This document shows, one piece after another, positions 1-7,890 of a stretch of DNA of 64,000 nucleotides. Numbering within the stretch: position 1 is the first letter of the stretch; every line of letters starts with the position of its first letter. A model generated the notes under the pieces. The model had not been told where the DNA came from, made no database searches, and was given only the letters and a program-made list of their open reading frames with translations. The position numbers and the translations under genes were made by a program. The DNA comes from an uncultured Psychrobacter sp. Its GTDB lineage: Bacteria; Pseudomonadota; Gammaproteobacteria; Pseudomonadales; Moraxellaceae. The DNA lies in assembly GCF_947495825.1 (NCBI RefSeq), contig NZ_CANMAH010000002.1, positions 124,001 to 188,000 of the forward strand, written 5' to 3'.

Positions 1-2
1 CA

Positions 3-614
3 CTAAAACAGTTTAAAGCCCAAATCAGCTTGTGGTTTAAAGACACCGAGCCGATGCACAGTATCTACTTATCCGCCATACTCGATGGCGAGTACGTCTG
101 CGGTGATGAATCACTGCTAAAGGATGTACGAGAACATTTGCAAACAGCTCACAGGCAATCAGATCGGATGTTCGTACGGCAGTTTGTACGAGCAGCGCTC
201 CAGTTCGGTGACGTCAATCAATGGTGGCAAAAGTTTGTGCCGTTATTAAGCGGTAAACCTAGCTCGCATGATATTGATCTTAAAAAAGCTGGTATCTTTC
301 CACTGGTGCATGGTATTCGCGCCTTGGCATTAGAAAATGATATTTTAGAAGTACCCAGCACTAAAGGTCGCCTTAAAGGTTTGGTGCAAGCTGGCGCTTT
401 AAACCAAGAGCGGGCTGACACCTTATCAGAAGCTTTAGAGTTTTTTATGGCGCAGCGTTTATCGGTCGCACTCTCTACAGATGATAAGTATGCACGGCAC
501 GTTGACCCAACTACCTTATCAGCGCTGGAGCGTGACTTATTAAAAGAGTGTCTGGCCGTGGTAAAAAGCTTTAAAACGCAGCTGCGGCAGCACTATCAAC
601 TAGAGGTATCATAA
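3..614 (+). CDS. DUF294-type putative nucleotidyltransferase, C-terminal part (cut by window edge)
   Basis: The reading frame is open from the first complete codon at position 3, so this is the 3' end of a longer gene, not a gene starting at the TTG at 30. The visible 203 residues resemble the C-terminal domain of DUF294 proteins: an all-helical segment with a WWQKF tract, a GIFPLVHGIRALAL tract and a later EALEFFMAQRL tract. Full-length family members usually carry cyclic-nucleotide-binding and CBS domains before a nucleotidyltransferase-like domain; none of that is visible here. The partner gene 30 bp downstream is a DnaQ-like exonuclease, a frequent pairing in Proteobacteria that supports the assignment. 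The physiological role of the family is poorly defined. Confidence 0.75.
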   Translation, partial: LKQFKAQISLWFKDTEPMHSIYLSAILDGEYVCGDESLLKDVREHLQTAHRQSDRMFVRQFVRAALQFGDVNQWWQKFVPLLSGKPSSHDIDLKKAGIFPLVHGIRALALENDILEVPSTKGRLKGLVQAGALNQERADTLSEALEFFMAQRLSVALSTDDKYARHVDPTTLSALERDLLKECLAVVKSFKTQLRQHYQLEVS

Positions 615-636
615 AGGAATATTATAAAGGAATATT
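611..636 (+). repeat. 13-bp perfect tandem duplication carrying the ribosome binding site
   Basis: ATAAAGGAATATT occurs twice head to tail at 611-623 and 624-636. The first copy contains the TAA stop of the upstream gene (612-614). Each copy holds an AAGGA Shine-Dalgarno-like core. The second core lies about 13 nt before the ATG of the exonuclease gene at 645. Confidence 0.9.
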
Positions 637-644
637 ATACTGAT

Positions 645-1250
645 ATGAGCTGGTTAAAGCAGTTGTCTTCTACATGGCAAAAGTCGCAATTACAGCGTCC
701 AGAGCTGGCATCGATGTTTGATAAGCCTTTGGCTGAGCAATGGGTCACGATAGACTGTGAGATGACAGGACTTAATCCTAAAAAGCATCACTTATTATCG
801 GTAGCAGCCATTCATATCAATGGCAATACTATCGATACAGGTAATGGCATGCACCTAGTTTGCAAACCGCCTGTGATGCCTGACCGTGATACCATTGTGA
901 TTCATGGCCTGCGTACCGCTGATGTCGAAAACGGGATGAGCTACGATGAGATGCTCGAGTTACTATTACCCTTTATTGATAATCGTCCGATAGTGGGATT
1001 CTGTCCAAAGATAGATACAGGCTTTTTAAACCCTCTAGTAAAACGCTATATGGGCACTACTTTACCCAATGATGTCATTGATGTGCGTCATCTATATAGC
1101 CGGCGTGTGAGCGGTCAAACCCAAGGCCTCTCCGGTCAATCACAGCATCTGACCAGTATCTTAGCGCATTATGATATTCCTGAGCTTGGCACTCATGATG
1201 CTTATAACGATGCCATCATGACAGCGATGGCATTTTTGCATGTACGCTAA
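645..1250 (+). CDS. DnaQ-like 3'-5' exonuclease (DEDDh family)
   Basis: This 201-residue protein has the three exonuclease motifs of the DnaQ superfamily: D37 and E39 in IDCEMTGL, D124 in GFCPKIDTGF and the HDAYNDA motif (H184, D189), which places it in the DEDDh subclass. It is a single-domain nuclease, shorter than polymerase III epsilon and lacking the polymerase-binding tail of DnaQ, so it is probably an accessory exonuclease rather than the replicative proofreader. It sits 30 bp behind the DUF294 gene and is very likely co-transcribed with it. Substrate (DNA, RNA or nucleotide signal) cannot be read from the sequence. Confidence 0.85.
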   Translation: MSWLKQLSSTWQKSQLQRPELASMFDKPLAEQWVTIDCEMTGLNPKKHHLLSVAAIHINGNTIDTGNGMHLVCKPPVMPDRDTIVIHGLRTADVENGMSYDEMLELLLPFIDNRPIVGFCPKIDTGFLNPLVKRYMGTTLPNDVIDVRHLYSRRVSGQTQGLSGQSQHLTSILAHYDIPELGTHDAYNDAIMTAMAFLHVR

Positions 1251-1276
1251 GACTTGCCACCGATTCATGTTAATAT

Positions 1277-3325
1277 ATGCGGTTTTTGCCACCTGATGGT
1301 AGACTGCCCATGCAACCCACCTCCAAACTTTATATCTCTCCTAAAACGATTGCCAAATTGCAGCTTTTTTGTCCTTATCTGCGACCATCTAAACAATCTA
1401 GCAAAAGCCTATCAGCGCTTGCACTGCTAACTACCGCTATCGTAACGCCACTTTACGCGCAGGCAGCTCTACCAGACGCGATCCAAGCGGCACTATCGCG
1501 AGCAGATTTAACCGCCGCCGATATTAGTATTATCATTACTCCAGTGGGTGACAAAAACGCCAGCCGTCTGCCTCCTCCGATTCAGGTTATTGACAGCAAT
1601 ATTGATGACAATAGTGAACCCAAGCTTGTTACTCAGACTAAGCTTGCAAGCACCACTTCTGAGACTAATAGCACCAGCCAAAAAACGGCGCAAACCAATA
1701 ACAATAATGTCAAAAATGACGCAAGCCAGCAGATTACCTTGACTACTATTGAAAAACGTACGATTAAAAAACATGAGCAAAAACTGCACGCTTATACTGA
1801 TGATCCCTATACTTATCAAAGTCTAGAGAGCATTCCAACAGTACTCTCAGAGAGTGTAAGCTCAACGTCTATTAATAATGCTAAAAGTAATGAAGTTGCC
1901 AATGCCAACGAAGTAGGTAACGCTAACGCTGCTACGCCCGCGATCAAAATCTCCTTCTCACCTTTATTGAGTCATCAACCAGATATCGCGCGCACGCCAG
2001 CTAGCACGATGAAACTGGTGCCCAGCTTTATTGCTTTAGATACATTAGGCGCTGACTTTGTCTGGCAGACACGCGTCTATCATACGGGTATTGTTATCGG
2101 TGATCGTCTCCTTGGTGACTTGATTATTCAAGGGAGTGGCGATCCCAAAATGACCCATGAGCGTTTAGAGCAGCTACTCTATAAAGTGCAAACAACAAGT
2201 ATCCGTCATATTAACGGTGATATTATTGTCGATAGCACCGTCTTTGAAAATGTTGGCAAAGATCCTGCCGCCTTCGACAATTCACCCCTGCGACCTTATA
2301 ACGCCAGTCCTGATGGGTTTTTGGTGAACTTTAGCACGGTCGGCATCAAAAGCTATCCCTTAGCTAACGGACAAGCACAGCTGACTTATAAACCGCAATT
2401 AGCAAATTACCAATTGCCTAACACGATAAATACGCGTTCAGCTACCTGTGGTCAAGCTCGTTATAGCCTGTCACCTCAGTGGCAACCAACACAGCTAATC
2501 TTAAATACCAACCTACCAGATAGCTGTAAAGAACATGTTTTTTATGTCGCGTATCCTGATGCCAAAGATTTCGGTGCACGCGTCATTGCAGCCAAATGGC
2601 AGGAGCTGGGCAACACGTTAAGCGGAAACGTTATCACTCAAGAGATCCCATATGCTGCGGCAAAAAACACAAAACCAATACGTGGTCTGGCAACGCTTCC
2701 TATGTCACCGCTTCCTCTTGTCAGCTATCCGTCATTAAATCTAACTCAGCAAATTTATGACATCAATCACTTCTCTAACAATGTCATGACCGAGCAAGTG
2801 GCGCTGTCGATTGGGGCTTACAACAAAGCAAGTGCCTTTGAATCAAAGACTGCTAAAGCAAACAGCTTATATCAATTTGGTAAACCTACTACTACAAGCT
2901 ACCCTGCTGCCTTACAGACCATCAACCAGTGGTGGCAAACCCATCTAAGCACACCGCCGCCGTACTTGACGAACGGCTCAGGGCTCTGTCGCGACTGTAC
3001 AATTACAGCGGCCAACTTAAGCGAGCTGTTAACATACGCTTATAGTCATCCAAGCTTTGATGCGTACGTTAATTCTTTGGGCATAGCCGGTGTCAGTGGT
3101 ACCATCGCCGCTCATGGCGAGCGTTTACCTGAGTCGGCAGCGATTGGTCGTGCATGGATAAAAACAGGTACGTTAAATAATGTCACCTCGATGGCAGGCT
3201 ATGTCAAAGGTGAGTCTGGACAGGATTATGTCGTTGTCGGTCTTATTAATACCGAGCAAGCGCTAAACGCTTATACCGCCAGACCAGTATTAGACGCAAT
3301 GCTAAACTGGACCGCACAGCACTGA
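1277..3325 (+). CDS. dacB: D-alanyl-D-alanine carboxypeptidase/endopeptidase (PBP4, peptidase S13)
   Basis: This periplasmic penicillin-binding protein trims or cleaves peptidoglycan cross-links. All three active-site motifs of family S13 are present: SxxK at S243-K246 (ASTMKL), SxN at S500-N502 (FSNNVM) and KTG at K629-G631 (IKTGTLNN). A signal peptide with hydrophobic core LSALALLTTAIV and an AQA-type cleavage site ends near residue 63. At 682 residues it is clearly longer than typical DacB (about 480). Much of the excess is a Ser/Thr/Asn/Gln-rich insertion at about residues 91-222, placed between the first strand (ISIIITPVG) and the strand leading to SxxK. The ATG at 1277 lacks a good ribosome site; ATG 1310 is an equally possible start. 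Confidence 0.92.
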   Translation: MRFLPPDGRLPMQPTSKLYISPKTIAKLQLFCPYLRPSKQSSKSLSALALLTTAIVTPLYAQAALPDAIQAALSRADLTAADISIIITPVGDKNASRLPPPIQVIDSNIDDNSEPKLVTQTKLASTTSETNSTSQKTAQTNNNNVKNDASQQITLTTIEKRTIKKHEQKLHAYTDDPYTYQSLESIPTVLSESVSSTSINNAKSNEVANANEVGNANAATPAIKISFSPLLSHQPDIARTPASTMKLVPSFIALDTLGADFVWQTRVYHTGIVIGDRLLGDLIIQGSGDPKMTHERLEQLLYKVQTTSIRHINGDIIVDSTVFENVGKDPAAFDNSPLRPYNASPDGFLVNFSTVGIKSYPLANGQAQLTYKPQLANYQLPNTINTRSATCGQARYSLSPQWQPTQLILNTNLPDSCKEHVFYVAYPDAKDFGARVIAAKWQELGNTLSGNVITQEIPYAAAKNTKPIRGLATLPMSPLPLVSYPSLNLTQQIYDINHFSNNVMTEQVALSIGAYNKASAFESKTAKANSLYQFGKPTTTSYPAALQTINQWWQTHLSTPPPYLTNGSGLCRDCTITAANLSELLTYAYSHPSFDAYVNSLGIAGVSGTIAAHGERLPESAAIGRAWIKTGTLNNVTSMAGYVKGESGQDYVVVGLINTEQALNAYTARPVLDAMLNWTAQH

Positions 3326-3441
3326 TTTTTATTAAAAGAAGCAGGGCTACACTATCAGTCTTCTAGCTTTTGTTCCGCTTTTATTGACTACTTACTACAT
3401 TTATATTAACTGTATGTTTCTACCTTTATAAAGGTCATCTT

Positions 3442-3957
3442 ATGTCACGCAAAACAACCAATCTTAGCAAGTCTACTGCCAAGACAGCCCATAATAGTCA
3501 GCTGCAAAACTCTCAGTTGAACCAACCTAAGATGGCTCAATATATTGGTTTTTTTGCGGTTGGCTATATTCTTACCAGCACAATATTTATGATGATTCAA
3601 ACCCAAATTGCGCTAAATTCACAAATAGTGACGGTGATTTCTATCATCATCGGCGCTTATATCGCTGTGAATAAATTTATCAAGCATCATAAGCGTGCGC
3701 TAAATAGAGATGAGATCAACCGCTTAATGTTTGGCGGAGTGACTAGCGTCTGGCTGCTTACTGCCATTTATTTTTTGGGAATATGGTTCTTATTGTTTGA
3801 CGCAGTAAGCCGTGAGGTATTACTGGAGATGACCATGCAGCAGCCTCTGCCTCTACTCTCTGCGTTAGTCATGATACTGGTGCTCACTTTTATCAGTGCG
3901 CGAATCAGTATATTACTTATAAACCGTCTACTTGATCCAAAACGAAAAGTATCCTAA
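3442..3957 (+). CDS. Small inner-membrane protein, unknown function
   Basis: The 171-residue product has a polar, Ser/Asn/Gln-rich N-terminus of about 30 residues followed by four hydrophobic segments (around residues 33-52, 58-75, 95-118 and 134-155). A basic, charged loop (KFIKHHKRALNRDEINRL) separates segments 2 and 3. The layout resembles small four-helix membrane proteins common in Acinetobacter and Psychrobacter (the ABZJ_00895-like group), but I identify this only by general appearance. No catalytic motif is visible. It stands alone between dacB and the DUF421 gene. Confidence 0.7.
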   Translation: MSRKTTNLSKSTAKTAHNSQLQNSQLNQPKMAQYIGFFAVGYILTSTIFMMIQTQIALNSQIVTVISIIIGAYIAVNKFIKHHKRALNRDEINRLMFGGVTSVWLLTAIYFLGIWFLLFDAVSREVLLEMTMQQPLPLLSALVMILVLTFISARISILLINRLLDPKRKVS

Positions 3958-4101
3958 AGAGCGACAGTCTATCTACAACGCACTACAAAAATTTTGCACT
4001 ATTAATACGTAAATTCCGTTACGCTGGTTTTAGTTAGATTAAACTACTTTTTCCAAACTAAGAATTTGAAATACTTTGTATTATTAATAGGAGTAAATAC
4101 G

Positions 4102-4632
4102 ATGGACATGCTCTTTTTCGACAGTATAGATAAGCTTGGACGTATTGTCCTGACCACAGTTATGGTTTATGTATTGGTGGTGATAACCACAAAAGTCTCT
4201 GGTAAACGTTCTACCTCACAACTAAATAACTTTGATTGGATCGTCACCGTGATGATCGGCTCGCTGGGTGCGAGTACTATTTTACTCAAAGAGATTCCGC
4301 TTATCGAAGGCTTTAGCTCAATCTTGGTACTTTACTTGTTGCAGTTTTTGGTGACCAAATATGCAGCGATTTCACCGCAATTTAGCAGCGTTATATTATC
4401 TGATCCGCGCATCGTTTTTTATCAAGGGCAATATTTACCAGATGCCATGCGAGCTGAACGCTTGACTCGCCAAGAGCTTGAGTGTGCTATGCGCTCTGAA
4501 GGTGTAAGGAGCTTGGATGATGTTGAAGCGATTGTCTTTGAGTCTGATGCCAAGTTGACTGTCATCACTAAAGATAATAATAAACAAGATTCAGATACTA
4601 TCTCCGAGACACTTTCGCCTTTGACGGATTAA
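4102..4632 (+). CDS. DUF421 (YetF-like) membrane protein
   Basis: The start is placed at ATG 4102 because a perfect AGGAG lies at 4089-4093, 8 nt upstream; the in-frame TTG at 4066 has no such site. The 176-residue protein has three N-terminal membrane segments followed by a cytoplasmic alpha/beta domain. Family marks are the GKRSTSQLNNFDWIVTVMIG tract, typical of DUF421/YetF, and the RLTRQELECAMRSEGVRSLD segment of the soluble domain. DUF421 proteins are widespread membrane proteins of unclear biochemical role, linked to stress or spore functions in Bacillus. No operon partner is evident. Confidence 0.87.
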   Translation: MDMLFFDSIDKLGRIVLTTVMVYVLVVITTKVSGKRSTSQLNNFDWIVTVMIGSLGASTILLKEIPLIEGFSSILVLYLLQFLVTKYAAISPQFSSVILSDPRIVFYQGQYLPDAMRAERLTRQELECAMRSEGVRSLDDVEAIVFESDAKLTVITKDNNKQDSDTISETLSPLTD

Positions 4633-4703
4633 CAAGAATCGATTGAATAAATTATTTTTAGTCGTTATAAGGTAAATCAAACAAAACTAAGGAACAAGCG
4701 GCA

Positions 4704-5192
4704 ATGAAAGCAAGACTCTTAACCGTTGGTAATAAAATGCCCAAGTGGGTGCAAAGCGGCTTCGATGAATACTATAAACGTATCCAGCCTATGCTTAGCA
4801 CCGAGATTGTTGAGCTTGCCGCAGCCAAACGCGCCAAGAACCCTTCTGATGCCAATCTAGCCCAGTATCGCGAGCAAGAAGGCCAGACAATTTTGGCAGC
4901 TCATGCAGCTGCTGCCCGTGAACAGCTTTGGGTGCTGGACGTCAAAGGCAAAATGTTATCGACAGAGAGTCTAGCAGAAAAACTGGCAGATGCTATGCAG
5001 CAAGGCGATGATATCGCGTTTGTAATCGGTGGTGCAGATGGCGTCTCGCAAGACGTGCTGGCGCAGGCAGATGTAAAATGGTCATTGTCAGCGCTGACGT
5101 TACCGCACCCTTTGGTACGAGTGGTATTGATGGAGCAGTTGTATCGGGCGATGAGCATTAACCACAATCATCCTTATCACCGTGGTAATTAA
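4704..5192 (+). CDS. rlmH: 23S rRNA (pseudouridine1915-N3)-methyltransferase RlmH
   Basis: RlmH methylates pseudouridine 1915 in helix 69 of 23S rRNA using S-adenosylmethionine. The 162-residue protein has the family length and landmarks: N-terminal MKARLLTVGNKMPKWV, the SAM-binding loop FVIGGADGVS, the trefoil-knot segment LPHPLVRVVLMEQLYRA and the invariant tail HPYHRGN. An AAGGA-type ribosome site precedes ATG 4704. In many bacteria rlmH follows rsfS near the mrdA cluster; here it stands alone. Confidence 0.96.
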   Translation: MKARLLTVGNKMPKWVQSGFDEYYKRIQPMLSTEIVELAAAKRAKNPSDANLAQYREQEGQTILAAHAAAAREQLWVLDVKGKMLSTESLAEKLADAMQQGDDIAFVIGGADGVSQDVLAQADVKWSLSALTLPHPLVRVVLMEQLYRAMSINHNHPYHRGN

Positions 5193-5300
5193 AAACGCTG
5201 ATACAAATATTGTAGAGTAAACCTGTCATAAAATTAAGCGTAATAAAATATGAATAGCTCAATAGATTGAAAAACCCATACGTGCCCTAATAAACGGTAC

Positions 5301-6182
5301 ATGAGCTATTCGAAATTTGCGAAACCTACGCCATTTAACCATCTTTATGATCATGCTAAGACGATTGAGCCAATCAGTGGCGCTATCGCTTGGGCAGATG
5401 CGCCTGCAGGACTCAAGAATGCAGCAAGACTGCCAGCATTATTTATATCTCACGGTGCACCGACGCTTGCTATTGAGCAGTCTGCGACCACGAATGCCCT
5501 TGCGCGAATAGGACAGAACTTACCTAAGCCTCGTGCTATCGTTATTATGTCTGCGCATTGGTTATCAGCCAAGCTTGAGATTAGCAGTAACCCTAGACCC
5601 AAGACTTGGCATGATTTTTCTGGGTTTGATCCTAAATTATACGAATTGCAGTATCCTGCTCAAGGTCATGTCGAGCTTGCTGAGTCTTTAGCGCAGCAGC
5701 TGACAGCACGCGGTATCATTTGTAGCGCCAATCCGATGCGAGTCTGTGACCATGGTGTCTGGGCGCCGCTCAAACATCTATATCCAGAAGCGGACGTTCC
5801 TATCGTACAGATATCACTGCCCCAGCACTATGATAGTGTGTCTCTTTACCAGCTAGGCGCACAGCTTGCCCATCTGCGTGATGAGCAGATACTTATCATC
5901 GGCTCAGGTAACATCACTCATAATTTGCAAGCGCTACGCTGGCAGGCCGATAGCATTGATCCTGCCGCCAAAGACTTTAAGTTATGGTTGCTAAAACAAC
6001 TCAAAACAGACATTCCATCCGCGCTAGATTGGCACCAGTACCCTGATTATAAAAATATCCATCCAAGCGATGAGCATCTGTTACCTCTGTTTTTTGCACT
6101 AGGGACAGCGCAGCGCGTGTCTGTCGTTCATGAAAGCATGGCGCATCACAGCCTTGGGATGGATATCTATCGCTTTGACTAG
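5301..6182 (+). CDS. DODA-type extradiol aromatic ring-opening dioxygenase (YgiD-like)
   Basis: This 293-residue protein belongs to the class III extradiol dioxygenase/LigB superfamily, DODA subgroup, whose members open catecholic rings such as L-DOPA. Metal-ligand candidates are H51 (FISHGAPT), H86 (MSAHW) and H151 (CDHGVWAPL), with a conserved late HPSDEHLLPLFFALG segment. It carries about 45 residues before the first domain motif, longer than E. coli YgiD, and the ribosome site before ATG 5301 is weak. No other aromatic-degradation gene lies nearby, so the natural substrate is unknown. Confidence 0.88.
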   Translation: MSYSKFAKPTPFNHLYDHAKTIEPISGAIAWADAPAGLKNAARLPALFISHGAPTLAIEQSATTNALARIGQNLPKPRAIVIMSAHWLSAKLEISSNPRPKTWHDFSGFDPKLYELQYPAQGHVELAESLAQQLTARGIICSANPMRVCDHGVWAPLKHLYPEADVPIVQISLPQHYDSVSLYQLGAQLAHLRDEQILIIGSGNITHNLQALRWQADSIDPAAKDFKLWLLKQLKTDIPSALDWHQYPDYKNIHPSDEHLLPLFFALGTAQRVSVVHESMAHHSLGMDIYRFD

Positions 6183-6213
6183 ATCAATTCTAAAATCTTA
6201 GTACTTGATGTAG

Positions 6214-7707
6214 TTACTTTTCAAAAGGCGGCTTAGTAAATAAACCTGCGCGCTCTATCTCTCCTGCTAAACTTAATAACGTCGTCTCATCATTCATACG
6301 ACCGATCAATTGCATGCCAATTGGTAGGCCTTTTTTACTCATCCCAAGTGGCAGTGACATAGCGGGTAAACCTGTAACATTACCTAGCAAAGTAAACGCC
6401 ATTTTGCTCAATACAGGGTGGCTAAGCTTCTCAATCATCCCTGAACTAAAGGTATATTTACCCATATTAATACCTTTATTTAACAAACCTGAGGTGCCCA
6501 TTAGCATCTCTTCCACTCGGCTTGGTGGTAGTACTCCATGCTTCACCGCTGTCGTCGGTACCGTAGGGCACAAGATCATGTCGTATTGCTCAAGTAGCTT
6601 ACCGGTCTGGTATTGGCTATTATGCCAGCCGTGCTTTGCATGTACTAAGTCAACAGCAGATAATGAGCGGCCAAGCATCGCCATATTATAAGTTTGTGGC
6701 TCAAGGTTTTGCACATGCTTCTTGCCATGACAGCGCTCAATATCGTCTATAGTAAAGGCCGTATGGGCACAGACCACTACGATAAAATCATGCCAAAATT
6801 TTTCGACATCAATGTTTGGCTCAGCTGGTACAACGCGATGTCCCATAGCCTCCAATTGCTTAGCAGTTTTTTCAAGGACTGCCAATACTTCTTTATCGAC
6901 TACGGTATTAGCAATGAGGGGCTGCTGGTGTAAAGCAATCGTTAGCGGACGTGGTGCACGCATCGCTGCTTGCAAAAATGTTCCATTAGGCGGTGCAATC
7001 ACATAAGGCGCGCCAACCTCAGCGCCGCTAGTCGCATCTAGCATCGCTGCACTATCGCGCACCGTACGCGTAATGACGTGATCAGCGATCGCGCCATCCC
7101 AGCCTTCGCCAAATGCAGGGCCGATTGGATTGCGCCCACGGCTAGGTTTGAGGCCAAATGCACCGCACCATGCAGCAGGAAAGCGTATCGAGCCACCACC
7201 ATCTCCTGCCCCTGCCATTGGTACAATGCCGCTGGCGACTGCTGCTGCACTACCGCCCGATGAGCCACCAGAGCTATAGCCTTTTTTAAACGGATTATGA
7301 GTAGCACCATGCGCCTTTGGTTCAGTGGTAATGATTAATCCAAACTCTGGGGTATTGGTCTTCCCAAAGGTATTGACGCCACTGGCTTTCATACGTTTGA
7401 CAATTTCACTATCGTAATCGGTCACGACATTGACACTACGACTTCCCATGGTTAGGGGTTCATCGGCAAAATAAAAAGACAAATCTTTTAGAAGATAAGG
7501 GACGCCAGTAAATGCGCCTTTTGGCAAACCTTTTTGCGCGGCATCATAAGCACGCTCATCAAAGCGATGGATAATGGCGTTAAGCTTGGGATTGAGCTTG
7601 TTGGCTTGGTTTACGGCCGCATCTAACAATTCTTTGGCACTGACTTGACCTGAATTGACCAATCCTGCTAATCCTAGTGCATCGTACTGAGTATATTCTT
7701 TAAACAT
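6214..7707 (-). CDS. Amidase (amidase signature family)
   Basis: This 497-residue hydrolase of the amidase signature family shows the full Ser-cisSer-Lys triad: K74 in [10 protein letters not shown]150 in [14 protein letters not shown] and S173 in [12 protein letters not shown]. The overall pattern resembles the branch of the 6-aminohexanoate-cyclic-dimer hydrolases and related broad-specificity amidases rather than GatA: there is no gatB or gatC nearby and the C-terminus ends in [19 protein letters not shown]. No signal peptide is seen, so it should act in the cytoplasm. It is convergent with the dioxygenase gene. The substrate cannot be deduced. Confidence 0.9.
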   Translation of the reverse strand: MFKEYTQYDALGLAGLVNSGQVSAKELLDAAVNQANKLNPKLNAIIHRFDERAYDAAQKGLPKGAFTGVPYLLKDLSFYFADEPLTMGSRSVNVVTDYDSEIVKRMKASGVNTFGKTNTPEFGLIITTEPKAHGATHNPFKKGYSSGGSSGGSAAAVASGIVPMAGAGDGGGSIRFPAAWCGAFGLKPSRGRNPIGPAFGEGWDGAIADHVITRTVRDSAAMLDATSGAEVGAPYVIAPPNGTFLQAAMRAPRPLTIALHQQPLIANTVVDKEVLAVLEKTAKQLEAMGHRVVPAEPNIDVEKFWHDFIVVVCAHTAFTIDDIERCHGKKHVQNLEPQTYNMAMLGRSLSAVDLVHAKHGWHNSQYQTGKLLEQYDMILCPTVPTTAVKHGVLPPSRVEEMLMGTSGLLNKGINMGKYTFSSGMIEKLSHPVLSKMAFTLLGNVTGLPAMSLPLGMSKKGLPIGMQLIGRMNDETTLLSLAGEIERAGLFTKPPFEK

Positions 7708-7833
7708 TTTTGCATCCTTGCTTAGAGATAATTTTATTTATAATCATCAGTCCTATCAAGTATATCGCTTTAGATAACAGACGAATAGATACCTTATCAG
7801 CACTGCTCTGTTCATTTCTCTCTTTATTTAACC

Positions 7834-7865
7834 AAAAAGCGAGCCACTCTCGCGACTCGCTTTTT
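7834..7865 (-). terminator. Rho-independent terminator of ftsK
   Basis: AAAAAGCGAG (7834-7843) pairs with CTCGCTTTTT (7856-7865) around a 12-nt loop that contains a further small self-complementary tract. On the minus strand it ends in a T run 26 nt after the ftsK stop. Confidence 0.8.
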
Positions 7866-7890
7866 CTCTTATTAATCAAATCTATTGGCT

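Noticed and set aside
4066..4101. TTG start for the DUF421 gene.
   Set aside because: AGGAG lies 8 nt before the ATG at 4102, and the extra residues are not part of the family.
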